A stretch of 64,000 bases of DNA, taken from NCBI RefSeq assembly GCF_029854705.2, contig NZ_CP139035.1, positions 1,922,001 through 1,986,000 on the forward strand. The letters are read 5' to 3'. A program made the position numbers and the translations under genes. The notes beneath the pieces were generated by a model. The model ran no database searches, was not told the DNA's origin, and saw only the letters and a list, made by a program, of their open reading frames with translations. Positions 32,805-42,486 of the stretch are shown here, in pieces. The stretch comes from Akkermansia sp. N21116 (GTDB taxonomy: Bacteria; Verrucomicrobiota; Verrucomicrobiia; Verrucomicrobiales; Akkermansiaceae). The number at the start of each line of letters is the position of its first letter. The first letter of the stretch is position 1.

Positions 32805-34886
32805 TTATTTGGCGAACAGGGATATTTCCGCAGCGGAAATGTGGTTTTTGTCCAGTGCCCGTGTTCCGGTGAAACGGAAGTAGCGGACTTTAGTCTTCAA
32901 ATTGGAGATAGGAACGATTTGTTCGATGGGATTGGCCCTGAGGTTGGAGAATTCGCCTTCTGCAACTTTTTTCCAGTGTTTGTTGTCCGGGCTGACTTCG
33001 AAGATGTACCGATCGGTCATGCCATGGGTACAGTTGTCCTGACGGGGGAGGTAGGAGAAGGCTGAAATGGCATGGGCTTTACCCATATCGACGGTGATGC
33101 TTTGGGGTGGATTCTTTTCACCGGTGTTTTCATGAGTGTGCCAGAAGGTGGAAGGTTTGTCGTCGATAGCCATTTCCGGAGAGGTTCCGGCCGTGGCGGA
33201 GATGACTTTCCAGTCTTTTTTTGAGATGCCGAAGCGGGTGGTGGCGTCCGGTCCGCTGTTACCTTCGGTGTCGAAGACTCGTGCCGAAACGATGCCGCCA
33301 TTGGGCAGGCTGATAGGCTCTTTGAATATTGGGGATTGCGAGGTGGGTTGGGAACCATCTGTCGTGAATCTGATGATTCCTGTTGTTTTGGCGTCGATGG
33401 TGACGGTGTCTCCCTGACGGGTGATGGAGGGTTGAGGCAAGGAAACGGGGCGGAGCAGAAGGGAAAATTCCGAGATGCAGGGAACGGCTGGACTGGACGT
33501 GATGGTGAGGCGCAGTTTATCTGTCGTCACCGGGGCGGCCGTAGGAAGCATGACTTGGTTGCCTATGGTTTTGCCGTCGATGATTTGTTTCCATGTACCG
33601 TTTTCCCATGCATCGACGCGGAAGGATTCCACCCTCTGACCGAGACGGATTTGTTCACGGAGGCGGACGATGTCGAAGGTGGCTTTGCGGGGAAGGGTGA
33701 TTTCGACGGACGGTGTATTGTTGCCATCATCGGTTGTCCAATAGGTTTCTATGTCGTTGTCGAAGAGGCTGGCGGGGGAAAATCGTTTGTCGTTTCCACG
33801 TGTGTTGGTGGCTTTTCCCTTGGCTCCCAGAGCGAAGTCTTTGGAGTAGAGTTTGTCCCTCAGTTTTTTGAAGCCAAGAAGAGCTTGGGCATCGGACGGG
33901 TAGATGAGACCCTGTTTGTCCGGAGGGACATTGAGGATGAGATTGGCTCCCCGTCCGACACTGTTGATCCAGACGTCGAGCAGGTGTTCGGGCGTTTTGA
34001 CGGAATTGTTGTAACGTTCATGCCAGAACCAGCCGCTCCGGATGGAGGTATCACCTTCGGCGGGTACCCAGCGATTGCCGTGCGGAACGCCATGGGCCGC
34101 ATTTCCCGGTTTGTCCGTGTCTTCAGTAGCCCAGTGCGGATAGCCGACATGTCCTCGTTCGGAACCGCCCCATCGGGCGTCTCCGACATGGCCGGCGCCC
34201 CAGATGATGCAGTTGGGCTGGAGACCGCGGATCATGTTGACGATAGCCGGGAAGTTATAATAATCCTGAGGAATTTTACGCGTGGTTTTTGCACCTCCGT
34301 ACCAGCCGTCGCCGCCATTGGCCCCGTCGAACCAGATTTCAAAGATATTGCCGTATTTGCCGCTGAGGAGTTCACGGATTTGTCCGTAGTAATCTTTCAG
34401 ATAGCCTTCTTTCCCGTATTCCTTGTGATTGCGATCCCATGGGGATATGTAGGTACCGAATTTCAGACCGTTAGCTTTACAGGCGTCGGCTAGTTCTTTG
34501 ACGAGATCCCCCTTGCCGTTTTTCCAGGTAGCCTTGGTGATGTTGTGTTTCGTAGTAGCCGTTGGCCAGAGGCAGAAACCGTCGTGATGTTTGGCGGTAA
34601 GAATAATGCCTTTCATGCCGGCCTGTTTGAAAAGCTTGACGATTTGATCGGCGTTAAAGTCAACAGGGTTGAACAATTTGGGATTTTCATTTCCATATCC
34701 CCATTCATTACCGGTATAGGTATTGAGGCCCAAGTGGATGAATCCGTAGTATTCCATCCTCTGCCAGTCTACCTGCTGAGGCGTAGGGACAGCTCCGTAA
34801 GGTTGGGGCGGCTCTGCCGCATCAAGACCGGACAGGAACAGGGATATTGTTGCACAAATCAGTGATAAACGGGGAAGGGAAGTCAT
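32805..34886 (-). CDS. Secreted alpha-L-fucosidase (GH29) with discoidin-like domains
   Basis: A 693-residue exported glycoside hydrolase from ATG 34886. The signal peptide (LICATISLFLSGLDA) ends near AEPPQ. The GH29 catalytic domain (about 35-370) has HLGLNTYTGNEWG, TAKHHDGFCLWPT, SPWDRN and IWFDGANG, whose Asp (about residue 188) is the likely nucleophile. A discoidin-type domain, a short Fn3/chitobiase-like linker (RFTTDGSQPTSQSP) and a second discoidin domain follow. It removes terminal fucose from mucin or milk-type glycans in the periplasm or outside the cell. An inverted repeat at 34934-34950 precedes the promoter. Confidence 0.93.
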   Translation of the reverse strand: MTSLPRLSLICATISLFLSGLDAAEPPQPYGAVPTPQQVDWQRMEYYGFIHLGLNTYTGNEWGYGNENPKLFNPVDFNADQIVKLFKQAGMKGIILTAKHHDGFCLWPTATTKHNITKATWKNGKGDLVKELADACKANGLKFGTYISPWDRNHKEYGKEGYLKDYYGQIRELLSGKYGNIFEIWFDGANGGDGWYGGAKTTRKIPQDYYNFPAIVNMIRGLQPNCIIWGAGHVGDARWGGSERGHVGYPHWATEDTDKPGNAAHGVPHGNRWVPAEGDTSIRSGWFWHERYNNSVKTPEHLLDVWINSVGRGANLILNVPPDKQGLIYPSDAQALLGFKKLRDKLYSKDFALGAKGKATNTRGNDKRFSPASLFDNDIETYWTTDDGNNTPSVEITLPRKATFDIVRLREQIRLGQRVESFRVDAWENGTWKQIIDGKTIGNQVMLPTAAPVTTDKLRLTITSSPAVPCISEFSLLLRPVSLPQPSITRQGDTVTIDAKTTGIIRFTTDGSQPTSQSPIFKEPISLPNGGIVSARVFDTEGNSGPDATTRFGISKKDWKVISATAGTSPEMAIDDKPSTFWHTHENTGEKNPPQSITVDMGKAHAISAFSYLPRQDNCTHGMTDRYIFEVSPDNKHWKKVAEGEFSNLRANPIEQIVPISNLKTKVRYFRFTGTRALDKNHISAAEISLFAK

Positions 34887-34893
34887 TATGAGT

Positions 34894-34921
34894 ACTCTAG
34901 CGGTACATGCCGGGAAGGCAA
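34894..34921 (-). promoter_or_regulatory. Possible fucosidase promoter
   Basis: TTGCCT (34921-34916), 16 nt, TAGAGT (34899-34894) on the minus strand, ending 7 bp ahead of the ATG. The very short leader weakens the call. Confidence 0.35.
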
Positions 34922-35018
34922 GACGATTCCTGCATTCTTTTTGTAAGAATGACATGAAAGAATCCCTGGGCAATCCGGCATTCGCCGGACATCCCCTAGT
35001 TACGGATGAGCGTATCTG

Positions 35019-35270
35019 CTAATCCTTTGCCTCGGCAAGGGCGGCTGCCAGCATGCACCAAAGATGAAGACCTACTCCCAATGGCCGAAGGAAGTCAACC
35101 GAATAACAGAGAAGAATGATACTGCACCATGCTATCCCCCGGAGAACATATCCTCTGTAAGCCTGTCCGGCTCCGGGAAGAATCAAACTAAATAATGCGG
35201 CGAGAACTGGGTTGTAAGATTTTCTTGCAACCCAGCATCTAGGGTAAGGGTCTTCTGGCTGGTTCGTCAT
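35019..35270 (-). CDS. Small membrane protein, TM2/DUF5683-like
   Basis: An 83-residue protein with two or three hydrophobic helices. The stretch LAALFSLILPGAGQAYRGYVLRG resembles the GxGQxYxG loop of TM2-type and DUF5683-like membrane proteins. The function is unknown. It stands alone between the fucosidase and a divergently transcribed Sel1 protein gene. Confidence 0.6.
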   Translation of the reverse strand: MTNQPEDPYPRCWVARKSYNPVLAALFSLILPGAGQAYRGYVLRGIAWCSIILLCYSVDFLRPLGVGLHLWCMLAAALAEAKD

Positions 35271-35411
35271 GGGTGAAGTAACAATATTGTCGATTAAGAC
35301 GAAAGATCAACTAAAATCGTTCATATTTCCATGTATTTATGCCATAAGAAACTTTCTTGCAGTGAAATAACTTGGCATACTGTTGCAAATGCGACGAAGC
35401 CTCACTTTCAG

Positions 35412-35441
35412 TTGCACTACCTGTACTGTGTGTTGTATACT
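35412..35441 (+). promoter_or_regulatory. Possible promoter of the Sel1 protein gene
   Basis: TTGCAC, an 18-nt spacer and TATACT lie 34 bp upstream of the chosen ATG at 35475. Confidence 0.4.
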
Positions 35442-35474
35442 GTTGCCATTGGGAAACTATTACCCCATGTCACC

Positions 35475-36032
35475 ATGATGAAAAATTACGGGAAAACAAT
35501 GCTGGCTTTGGGAATTGTCTTTGTAGCGGTGTCATCGGTTTGGGCCGATTTCCCTGTTTATGCCGGTTCTTCCTATACGGTCGGGTCGAAAATGTGGAGT
35601 GGATTTTCGCAGGTTGAAGAAGCAGCGAACCAGAGTGATCCTCTTGCTTGTTTTGTGTATGCCTGGGCATTGGAGGAAGGAAGAGGTGTGCGTAAGAATG
35701 AAGCGCTTGCCCGGGAGTGGTATGCCAAAGCGGCCGACGGCCTCAAGAAACTGGCATCCCAGGGCAATTCCGATGCCATGGCTGCCTTGGCAGATCTTTA
35801 TGAGGCAGGCAACGGTGTTCCGAAGAATAAAGTGGAGGCTGCCAAATGGTATGCCAAAGCCGCGGCAGCCGGACATGCCTATGCCCTCTATGCATTGGCG
35901 GAATGCTACAAAGATGGCAATGGCGTGCCGCAATCCACGGATAAGGCCCGGGAGTTGTATTCCCAGGCAGCGGAAAAAGGGTATTCTCCGGCACGGTCTG
36001 CTCTCCTGGACCTGGATGAGGAAGAGAAGTAA
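35475..36032 (+). CDS. Exported Sel1-repeat protein
   Basis: A 185-residue protein from ATG 35475, with an alternative at 35478. The signal peptide MMKNYGKTMLALGIVFVAVS ends near VWADFP. About three and a half Sel1 repeats follow (CFVYAWALEEGRGV, ALADLYEAGNGVPK, ALAECYKDGNGVPQ). Sel1 solenoids mediate protein-protein contacts in the periplasm. There is no neighbouring gene in an obvious operon. The specific partner is unknown. Confidence 0.82.
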   Translation: MMKNYGKTMLALGIVFVAVSSVWADFPVYAGSSYTVGSKMWSGFSQVEEAANQSDPLACFVYAWALEEGRGVRKNEALAREWYAKAADGLKKLASQGNSDAMAALADLYEAGNGVPKNKVEAAKWYAKAAAAGHAYALYALAECYKDGNGVPQSTDKARELYSQAAEKGYSPARSALLDLDEEEK

Positions 36033-36203
36033 ACCTGATTTTCCCTTATATCTTATAGCTCCTTCTATTCTGATTTATAGAATATTACGGAAGAGTGCGT
36101 CGACCTATAGCGGCATGGCCTGGCGCATCTGTGCGGTTTCTTTCCTGGGATGGATCAGGGATGAACTTGGCAGATCGGGGATGGGTGTGGTACGTTGCCC
36201 TGC

Positions 36204-37130
36204 ATGAACGACATACGGACTGAACGCCTGGAATGGGTGGATACGGCGCGCATTCCTGCGATGTTGTTTGTGATTATCCAGCATATTCCGCTGGTGTGCC
36301 CATGGAATGATTCTCCACTGACGTCGTCTTTGGCGTTCTTCATGCTTCTGGCGGGGTATTTTGCCGGGCCGAGACTGGCAGCGTCTCCGCAGGTATGGAG
36401 TGGCTATGCCGGGAGGCGGGTCGTGAAGTTGATGGGACCGTATCTGGCATGGAATGCTATTTATTTGGCTGGTATGCTGGTAACTGGCGAGGAGCCCTTG
36501 CCGGCAACACTGACGGAATGGGCACACGTATTTGGACTCGGGCATGAGCCTTTACTGCTTCCCTTGTGGTTTATCCGCGATTTGGCGGTGTTCATGATCG
36601 TCGGTTCTTTCCTGGTTCGGGGGCCATGTTGGGTACTGGTAGCCGCGGCGTTGGCTGGATTGTGTTTCCTTCCTGTCGGTGCGGGCGGCGAGTTTTGGCC
36701 GAAGCCTCACATGTTCGGTAATTTTTGTCTTGGAATGCTGGCAGCAGGTGTCCCCGGTCTTTCGGGGCACTGGAAGGCATTGCCCATTGGGTTTCACTTT
36801 GGGATCGTTGCGTTTTACTTCTGCCTGGCCGGGTATAGTGCCTATGCGGGTGGTGTCGTGTATGGGCCTTTGACTGTTCCCGGGATTCTGGCCTTATTGA
36901 GCATGGGGATTTTGTTGGACCGGCTGCCTTGCCGGAGGATGTTGCAGACATGTTCCCGGGGAACGTTTTTTATTTTCTGCTTCCATACGTTTGTGATTGT
37001 GGCATTGAAGTTTGTTCTTCCTGTAGGAAGCTTCTGGTGGCTGGCTGCGGTCCCTGTGATCTATGGCGCGAGTCTGGTTGTATATTTGCTGATCCGCAGG
37101 TGGAGCATATTCCGTTTTTTGACGTGCTGA
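36204..37130 (+). CDS. Membrane acyltransferase (acyltransferase 3 family)
   Basis: A 308-residue polytopic protein with about ten membrane helices. It starts LEWVDTARIPAMLFVIIQHIP, the family's RxxxxD...H signature. The conserved His is near residue 28. The helix-rich body and basic C-terminus (RRWSIFRFLTC) fit acyltransferase 3 enzymes that O-acetylate or otherwise acylate glycans at the cell surface. ATG 36204 is preferred over an in-frame TTG nine bases earlier. The substrate is unknown. Confidence 0.82.
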   Translation: MNDIRTERLEWVDTARIPAMLFVIIQHIPLVCPWNDSPLTSSLAFFMLLAGYFAGPRLAASPQVWSGYAGRRVVKLMGPYLAWNAIYLAGMLVTGEEPLPATLTEWAHVFGLGHEPLLLPLWFIRDLAVFMIVGSFLVRGPCWVLVAAALAGLCFLPVGAGGEFWPKPHMFGNFCLGMLAAGVPGLSGHWKALPIGFHFGIVAFYFCLAGYSAYAGGVVYGPLTVPGILALLSMGILLDRLPCRRMLQTCSRGTFFIFCFHTFVIVALKFVLPVGSFWWLAAVPVIYGASLVVYLLIRRWSIFRFLTC

Positions 37131-37184
37131 CGTGAGGATAGGCTTCCTTTGCATGCGGTGGGTGTGGTAGGAAATATTTCATCT

Positions 37185-37967
37185 ATGCCAGAATCTTCTT
37201 CGTCCCGCCATCTGCGTTCTTCTTCTCCGGTTTCAGCTGGTGCCGGATGGCGCTGGGTATGGCCGATACTTGTTGTGACCGTATTTGGCATGGGGGTAGT
37301 GACCGGCAGGTTAAGCAGGAACGATGTGACTGGAACAGAGGGGGCCGGGGAGACTTTTTCGGAAGCATTGGAACAGGAACGGCTGACGAGATTCAGTGCG
37401 GAAGATCGTGCCGAACGGGCTGAAAAAACTCTGTTAAAACTCGAACAGATGGAACGCGAACGTCTGGCTACGGAGAATTTAGCTCTGGCCGGACAACGGG
37501 ATAAGGCTGCCGCAGGAGGGGCGGATGTTCCGGACGACCGAAAGATGGGGGATGATCATGAGATGTTGGATCCCACGGTTGTGGGGCGTCCCCTGGGAGA
37601 TGTGATGGATGCCGTTGGCGAGGCCCCTCTCGAAAGTCCTCTGGGATCGGGAGATGCTCGGGAATGGCGTTCGAAATACAGGTATGCCGCCCTGAAATAC
37701 AATCGCCTGGTGAGTAATTACGACAGACTCCAGAAGAAGTATATTGAGCTAACCGGAGCGGACGGAGGCAGGAACGGGATTGTGACGGGGAGCATGTTTT
37801 ACAAAGTCCTCCGCCGTTCAACGCGGGAGGAACTCGACCGGGTGCGCAAGGAACTGAACGGGGGTGTTTCCACAAGGAGGGTACGCGATGTCCAATCCCA
37901 TCTGGACGCTTTGAATGAACGGGAAGCTTGGCTGAAGAGGAAGGCTCGTGAAATGGGGATTGAATGA
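37185..37967 (+). CDS. Single-pass membrane protein with coiled coil, hypothetical
   Basis: A 260-residue protein. A Ser-rich N-terminus is followed by one membrane helix (about 22-42, WRWVWPILVVTVFGMGVVTG). Next come a Glu/Arg-rich coiled-coil stretch (LEQERLTRFSAEDRAERAEKT), an acidic middle and a basic helical end. No family is recognised. It lies 54 bp downstream of the acyltransferase and converges on def. Confidence 0.6.
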   Translation: MPESSSSRHLRSSSPVSAGAGWRWVWPILVVTVFGMGVVTGRLSRNDVTGTEGAGETFSEALEQERLTRFSAEDRAERAEKTLLKLEQMERERLATENLALAGQRDKAAAGGADVPDDRKMGDDHEMLDPTVVGRPLGDVMDAVGEAPLESPLGSGDAREWRSKYRYAALKYNRLVSNYDRLQKKYIELTGADGGRNGIVTGSMFYKVLRRSTREELDRVRKELNGGVSTRRVRDVQSHLDALNEREAWLKRKAREMGIE

Positions 37968-37989
37968 GAGATTCTTTTTTCTTCGTTCT

Positions 37990-38496
37990 TTAAGGCTGCT
38001 CTTTGATGCGGTCGGTGAAGAGAATGCCGTCGAGATGGTCGCATTCATGCTGGAGGCAGCGGGCCAGCAGACCATTGCAGTCCAGGGTGATTACGTGACC
38101 GTTCATGAGTGTCATCCGTACTTTGGCGTGACTGGGGCGGCTGACGGGTTCATAGACTTCCGTGATACTGAGGCATCCTTCGGTGAAAAGAGATTGAGGC
38201 CCGTAGGGCTCAATGGATGGATTGATGAAGTCGAGCGGCATGATGTCCTTCAACGTTTTAGGTTCACCGTTAACCTCGATGAAAGTGGTGCTTTCTTCTT
38301 CGGCGGGGATGTCGATGGTGACGAGCCGGACGGGATGACCGACTTGCGGAGCCGCCAAGCCGATGCCTCCCTGGGCGAGTGTAGCCTTCATATTGGCTAA
38401 CAATGCCAGGACTGATTCATCAATACGTTTGATGGGGGCACTGATTTCGCGAAGGACGGGATGGCCAATTTGAAGGATTTCCAGGATTTTGGGCAT
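37990..38496 (-). CDS. def: Peptide deformylase
   Basis: A 168-residue metalloenzyme that removes the formyl group from nascent proteins. All three family motifs are present: GIGLAAPQ, EGCLS (Cys metal ligand) and HECDHLDG (HExxH). ATG 38496 gives MPKILEILQIGHPVLR, the usual N-terminus. An upstream in-frame TTG is not needed. It lies downstream of the thioredoxin-like and transglutaminase-like genes on the same strand, with gaps of 96 and 37 bp. Confidence 0.96.
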   Translation of the reverse strand: MPKILEILQIGHPVLREISAPIKRIDESVLALLANMKATLAQGGIGLAAPQVGHPVRLVTIDIPAEEESTTFIEVNGEPKTLKDIMPLDFINPSIEPYGPQSLFTEGCLSITEVYEPVSRPSHAKVRMTLMNGHVITLDCNGLLARCLQHECDHLDGILFTDRIKEQP

Positions 38497-38592
38497 GACT
38501 GCGATACTACCCGCTGTCCTCCGGGAGGGCAATGCATGGGTTTGTCAGAATTGTTGAGAGAGATTTGAGACTAAAAGGCTGAAGGCAGAGGC

Positions 38593-39558
38593 TTATTTGT
38601 CCCGTTTGCGGTGTTTTTTCTTGGAGACGGAATCTTTATCGGTGGTTTTGGGCGCCGGATCACCACACCATTGAGTAAGGAGGCTGGGAGTGATTTTACC
38701 GTACATGGAATTCGGATCGATCTGCTGCATGGCGAGGAGGTGCTTTCGCAGGACATTTTTAGCAGCGCCGTCACGTCGAAGCTGGCCGATAAGGATGCAG
38801 TAAGTTTCCTGGCGTTGGAGAGGGGAATAGGCTGTGTCGTTGACGATTTTCAGGACAGGAGACTCCAATTCTGTGGATTTGGCATCCTTGTGCTCTTCCT
38901 GAAATTTGCGGGGGTCGTAGTTCAGGCGCCTGACGTAGCCGCTTTCATCCTTGGGATCAAGTGTCCGAATTTGTTCGGCGGCATTGTGGGGAGGATCGAT
39001 GCCGAGCGTGCTGGCTTGACCGATTAATTTGGCTTTTTCGAGTCCGGATGCCTGTTCGGCCTTGTTCATCAATTCGAGTTGCTGGGCAAGGAGGGCCTTG
39101 TTTTTTTGGATAAGCTGGCAGGCTTTGCTTCCGGAGAGTCCGTCGCCCAGGTCATCATTCCCGCTGAGGATGGCATAAGTCCTTCCGGTTTTATCCAGCA
39201 TGACGACGGTAGGATTGGAGCGGTAGCGATGGGGCGGAGGTAGAGGGAAGCCTGACTGGATTTCCTCTTGTTCGGCCTTTTGTTCGTCCGTGGGACGCTG
39301 GTAGATAGGCAGGGCGACGAGGACGGAGTTGCCGGCAGCGCGTTCGAGTTCGTTTTTTTGCCAGAAAGACTCCAGCATTTTGACGCTTCGACGGTTCCAG
39401 TCAGGACCGTAGAGGTAGATCAGAACTCCTTCGTCTCCGGCTTTTTCCAGAGCCTCATGGTAGGTTTTGGCACGTTCTGCCGCCCAGGCCGACATGCAAG
39501 AGAAGGCAAGGAGAATCAGGACGGCCCGGGAAATGAAATGTATGCCCGTTGTTTTCAT
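38593..39558 (-). CDS. Secreted thioredoxin-like protein lacking the CxxC motif
   Basis: A 321-residue exported protein from ATG 39558. The signal peptide (ISRAVLILLAFSCMSAWA) ends before AERAK. The segment GVLIYLYGPDWNRRS aligns with the thioredoxin active-site strand, but DWNRRS replaces WCxxC. SNPTVVMLDKTGRTYA provides the cis-Pro strand. The C-terminal half is helical with a highly basic tail (KKKHRKRDK). It cannot be a disulfide oxidoreductase, so a scaffold or binding role is more likely. It follows the large membrane protein by 37 bp and is probably in its operon. Confidence 0.62.
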   Translation of the reverse strand: MKTTGIHFISRAVLILLAFSCMSAWAAERAKTYHEALEKAGDEGVLIYLYGPDWNRRSVKMLESFWQKNELERAAGNSVLVALPIYQRPTDEQKAEQEEIQSGFPLPPPHRYRSNPTVVMLDKTGRTYAILSGNDDLGDGLSGSKACQLIQKNKALLAQQLELMNKAEQASGLEKAKLIGQASTLGIDPPHNAAEQIRTLDPKDESGYVRRLNYDPRKFQEEHKDAKSTELESPVLKIVNDTAYSPLQRQETYCILIGQLRRDGAAKNVLRKHLLAMQQIDPNSMYGKITPSLLTQWCGDPAPKTTDKDSVSKKKHRKRDK

Positions 39559-39595
39559 GGTGATGGGAACAGTTTGGATGAAAGGGATGAGGGGG

Positions 39596-42286
39596 TCAGG
39601 CAGCTTTTTGTCCGTAGACGAGAATAGCTCGCAACGAGAAAAAGTCTTTTTTGCCTCCGCGGACAACGCGAATGTGGCGTGCTATTGTGTTTTTACCTTT
39701 GAGATCAACGCGGATAACGGATTCTTTGACGGGGGAAGGCAGGGTTGCGGCCGGAGTCCATGAGTTGCCGTCCATTGAGGTTTCAACCTTCCAATCGTGG
39801 AGGCGGTCGTGGTTGTTTCCGGTCGTGGCGATGACAATACCGGAGAGTGTCCCGGGTTTGGACATGATGACTTCGGCCCATTCTTCTTCGTTTTTGTTGT
39901 CAGTATGGAAATTGCCTCCGCTTGTTTCGATGATGCCACCGTGTTGGAGCGGGTCTCCGTACTGTTGGGAGACGGAACTGAAGCGGACCAATCCGCCGGA
40001 AGAGAGCAGTTCTCCTGAAAAGGGCTGGAATTCCGGAAGGGAACCGGTAATACGGTCCTTATACTGTTTGCTGATACTCTGGAACGTGTCGATGTCGCGG
40101 CTGTTTTCCGCACCGATGAGGGCAGCGGCCTGCAATTTGTCCTTATCGGCTTTGTCCATGGTTGTATTGCCGACGGAGGACATGGCTAGCTCGGCAACTT
40201 TGTTACGGGTGTCGTCGTTAAGGGATTTTTCGTATTCCTGAGCCCAGGCGAGCGTTTGTGCTGCGTAGGCGGGTTTATTGAGGAGATGTTCGAAAAGGGT
40301 TTTGAAGTAGGCGACGACTGCAGGATCGGACGCCGAGAGGCTATCAGCCTGTTGCTTGAGGAATTCGTCCAGAGGCCATTTGTCGGATTCCGGCTGCTTG
40401 AGATTCTTCATGTAGGATTCGAAGGCAGTGATTTTGTCCTTTTCATCTTTGAGAAGGGCAAGCAGGCGCGGATAGACGTATTTCGTCAGAGTGACGGCAC
40501 AGACTTCCGGGTGTTTGCCGGCAATGCCGAGGCAGATGCCTTCATTGAGTTTTTTCCATTTATCGACGTCGTCGGGGAAGGCTTTTTTGAGGAAGTTGGC
40601 ATAGGATGTCCACGCGGCGTAGTTGAGCGGCTGGATGTCGGTGGCGAGTTCGAAAAAGTAGGGAGCCTTGGCGGCATTGTCGGTTTCGGCCATCATTTCT
40701 CCAAGGGCGGCGATCTGCATGGACAGGTTGGCGCGGTAGCCTTCCTGGAAAAAATCCTGGGTCAATTCCAGGAAGGACCATTGGGTTTCTCCCCACACGG
40801 TCCAGTGGCAGCTGTGCTTCCAGTCGATGGAGAAACAACGTTGCCATTTGTTATTCACGCGGATGGCAAATGCGCAATGGCCGGGTTCTCCCATCGTAAG
40901 GGCGGCGATGCCGTTGGCGCAGGCTGAAGACGTCCCGAAAGTCGCATTGCCGCCGCAGACGGAACCGATATCGCGTGTTTGCTTGCTGTAGTTTTCGGGG
41001 TAGATGGATTCGAACGGTTTGTAATAGTCCTGACCGTGGATACTGTCGCCGAAGATGTTTTCCAGACGGTAGGGAACCTGGCATGCGGCCATGGGATAGG
41101 ACCCCTCCTGAAGAGTGCAGTTTTCCCGGAGCCACCTAAGAGTGGTGGCGGAACCGAAGCCGCTGTTTTGAGGACGGGTACCGCAGACGATGCGCATATC
41201 CCAATCCTGCAATTGGTCAAACGTAGCATTGAGCTCTCCTTCTTGCCAGCTGGAGGAAAAGTAGTCGTAACGGACTTTGGCCATGCTGTACGGATCGCTG
41301 CCTTCCTTGTCGTAGCATTCCGCCCTTCCGAATTCCGCAGCGATCGCCGTCGCTATTTTTCGCTTCATCGGGTTGGTGGGAATTTGCGGGTCGTGCGCAA
41401 CGAGATTGACGAGGAAGTCGAGCCCTTGCGCCGTTTTCTGATTGGCTCCGGCATACACGAAACTTTCGATCCAGTTCAGATTGTTCATGAACTGGGAAAC
41501 GATGGAGCCGTGTTTCGGATCCGATGCCAGTTTTTTGAAGAGCTGGGAGTCTGCATTTTTCAGGAAGATCCATTGGGCTATATCCAGCCTTGCCTGCGGT
41601 GAGTTGAGGAGCAGCAGGACATTGAGATCCTGATTCTTGGGATTCTTTACCTTGAAGAGGAGTCTGTCGGGGAGTTTTTTCAGGACATCCTTGGGGGTGG
41701 CCCAGTCTCGGCCGGTAAAGGATTTCCCGGTGAAAGGCGCGTTGGCTTTAAGGGAAACTTTGTCGATATACGAGAGGAGTTGAGCAATTTGTTCCGGAGT
41801 ACGAGTCAGGGAGTGGATGGGGAATTTTTCGTATTTGGCAGCGAAGGGGAATTTCTTTTGCATCATGGCTTCGTGTTCCTTGCGGGCACGTTCCTCTTCC
41901 TGTTTGGCCTTTTCTTTTGCCTCTTCCTCTTCGCGTTCCCGGCGTTCTTCTTCCAATGCTTTTTTACGGGCGGCTTCTTCTTCTTCGCGTTCCTTGCGCT
42001 CGCGGTCGAGTTCTTCCTGTTTTTCGCGCTCCTTGCGTTCCTTATCCTCTTTGGCTTTGCGGGCCTTTTCCAGAAGTTCCCGTTCGATACGTGCTTTTTC
42101 TTCAGCCTTTTTCTGGGCGAGGGCCTGTTCTTTCTTGAGCTTCTCCTGATGAGCTATTTTATCTTTTTGCTGTTTACTCTGATAGATGTTGTAACCGACG
42201 ATAGCAACTCCGGCGATCAGGATCAACAGAAGCCATATCAAGGCTGCACCCCGGCGGACGGCATGGGAAAAAGAACGTTGGTTCAT
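39596..42286 (-). CDS. Membrane-anchored charged-helix protein with transglutaminase-like and discoidin domains
   Basis: An 896-residue protein from ATG 42286. One N-terminal membrane helix (about 15-33) is followed by a roughly 105-residue stretch of Lys/Glu/Arg (about 40-145), like a long single alpha-helix. The middle resembles a transglutaminase-type Cys peptidase fold: GSVCGG near 442, GHCAFAIRV near 469 and SIDWKH near 487 could give Cys-His-Asp. The last 135 residues look like a discoidin (F5/8 C) carbohydrate-binding domain. It is probably an envelope enzyme held away from the membrane by the rigid helix. The substrate is unknown, and the catalytic assignment is by motif order only. 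Confidence 0.65.
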   Translation of the reverse strand: MNQRSFSHAVRRGAALIWLLLILIAGVAIVGYNIYQSKQQKDKIAHQEKLKKEQALAQKKAEEKARIERELLEKARKAKEDKERKEREKQEELDRERKEREEEEAARKKALEEERREREEEEAKEKAKQEEERARKEHEAMMQKKFPFAAKYEKFPIHSLTRTPEQIAQLLSYIDKVSLKANAPFTGKSFTGRDWATPKDVLKKLPDRLLFKVKNPKNQDLNVLLLLNSPQARLDIAQWIFLKNADSQLFKKLASDPKHGSIVSQFMNNLNWIESFVYAGANQKTAQGLDFLVNLVAHDPQIPTNPMKRKIATAIAAEFGRAECYDKEGSDPYSMAKVRYDYFSSSWQEGELNATFDQLQDWDMRIVCGTRPQNSGFGSATTLRWLRENCTLQEGSYPMAACQVPYRLENIFGDSIHGQDYYKPFESIYPENYSKQTRDIGSVCGGNATFGTSSACANGIAALTMGEPGHCAFAIRVNNKWQRCFSIDWKHSCHWTVWGETQWSFLELTQDFFQEGYRANLSMQIAALGEMMAETDNAAKAPYFFELATDIQPLNYAAWTSYANFLKKAFPDDVDKWKKLNEGICLGIAGKHPEVCAVTLTKYVYPRLLALLKDEKDKITAFESYMKNLKQPESDKWPLDEFLKQQADSLSASDPAVVAYFKTLFEHLLNKPAYAAQTLAWAQEYEKSLNDDTRNKVAELAMSSVGNTTMDKADKDKLQAAALIGAENSRDIDTFQSISKQYKDRITGSLPEFQPFSGELLSSGGLVRFSSVSQQYGDPLQHGGIIETSGGNFHTDNKNEEEWAEVIMSKPGTLSGIVIATTGNNHDRLHDWKVETSMDGNSWTPAATLPSPVKESVIRVDLKGKNTIARHIRVVRGGKKDFFSLRAILVYGQKAA

Positions 42287-42486
42287 GGGGAAAGGAAACG
42301 ATAATTCTCGTGAATACTCACCCATCAGATCCTGTTCTGTCAATGTTATTCCTCGCCCTGAAGTCTTGATGAATATTCCGGTTTTATAAAGAGGGAAAAC
42401 GCTGCCTGTTTCTGCATTTCTCCAGAAATATGCAAACTGACGTCATCCCGGTTTGAATCTTGTCCTGCGTGGAGTATGGACTTCGC

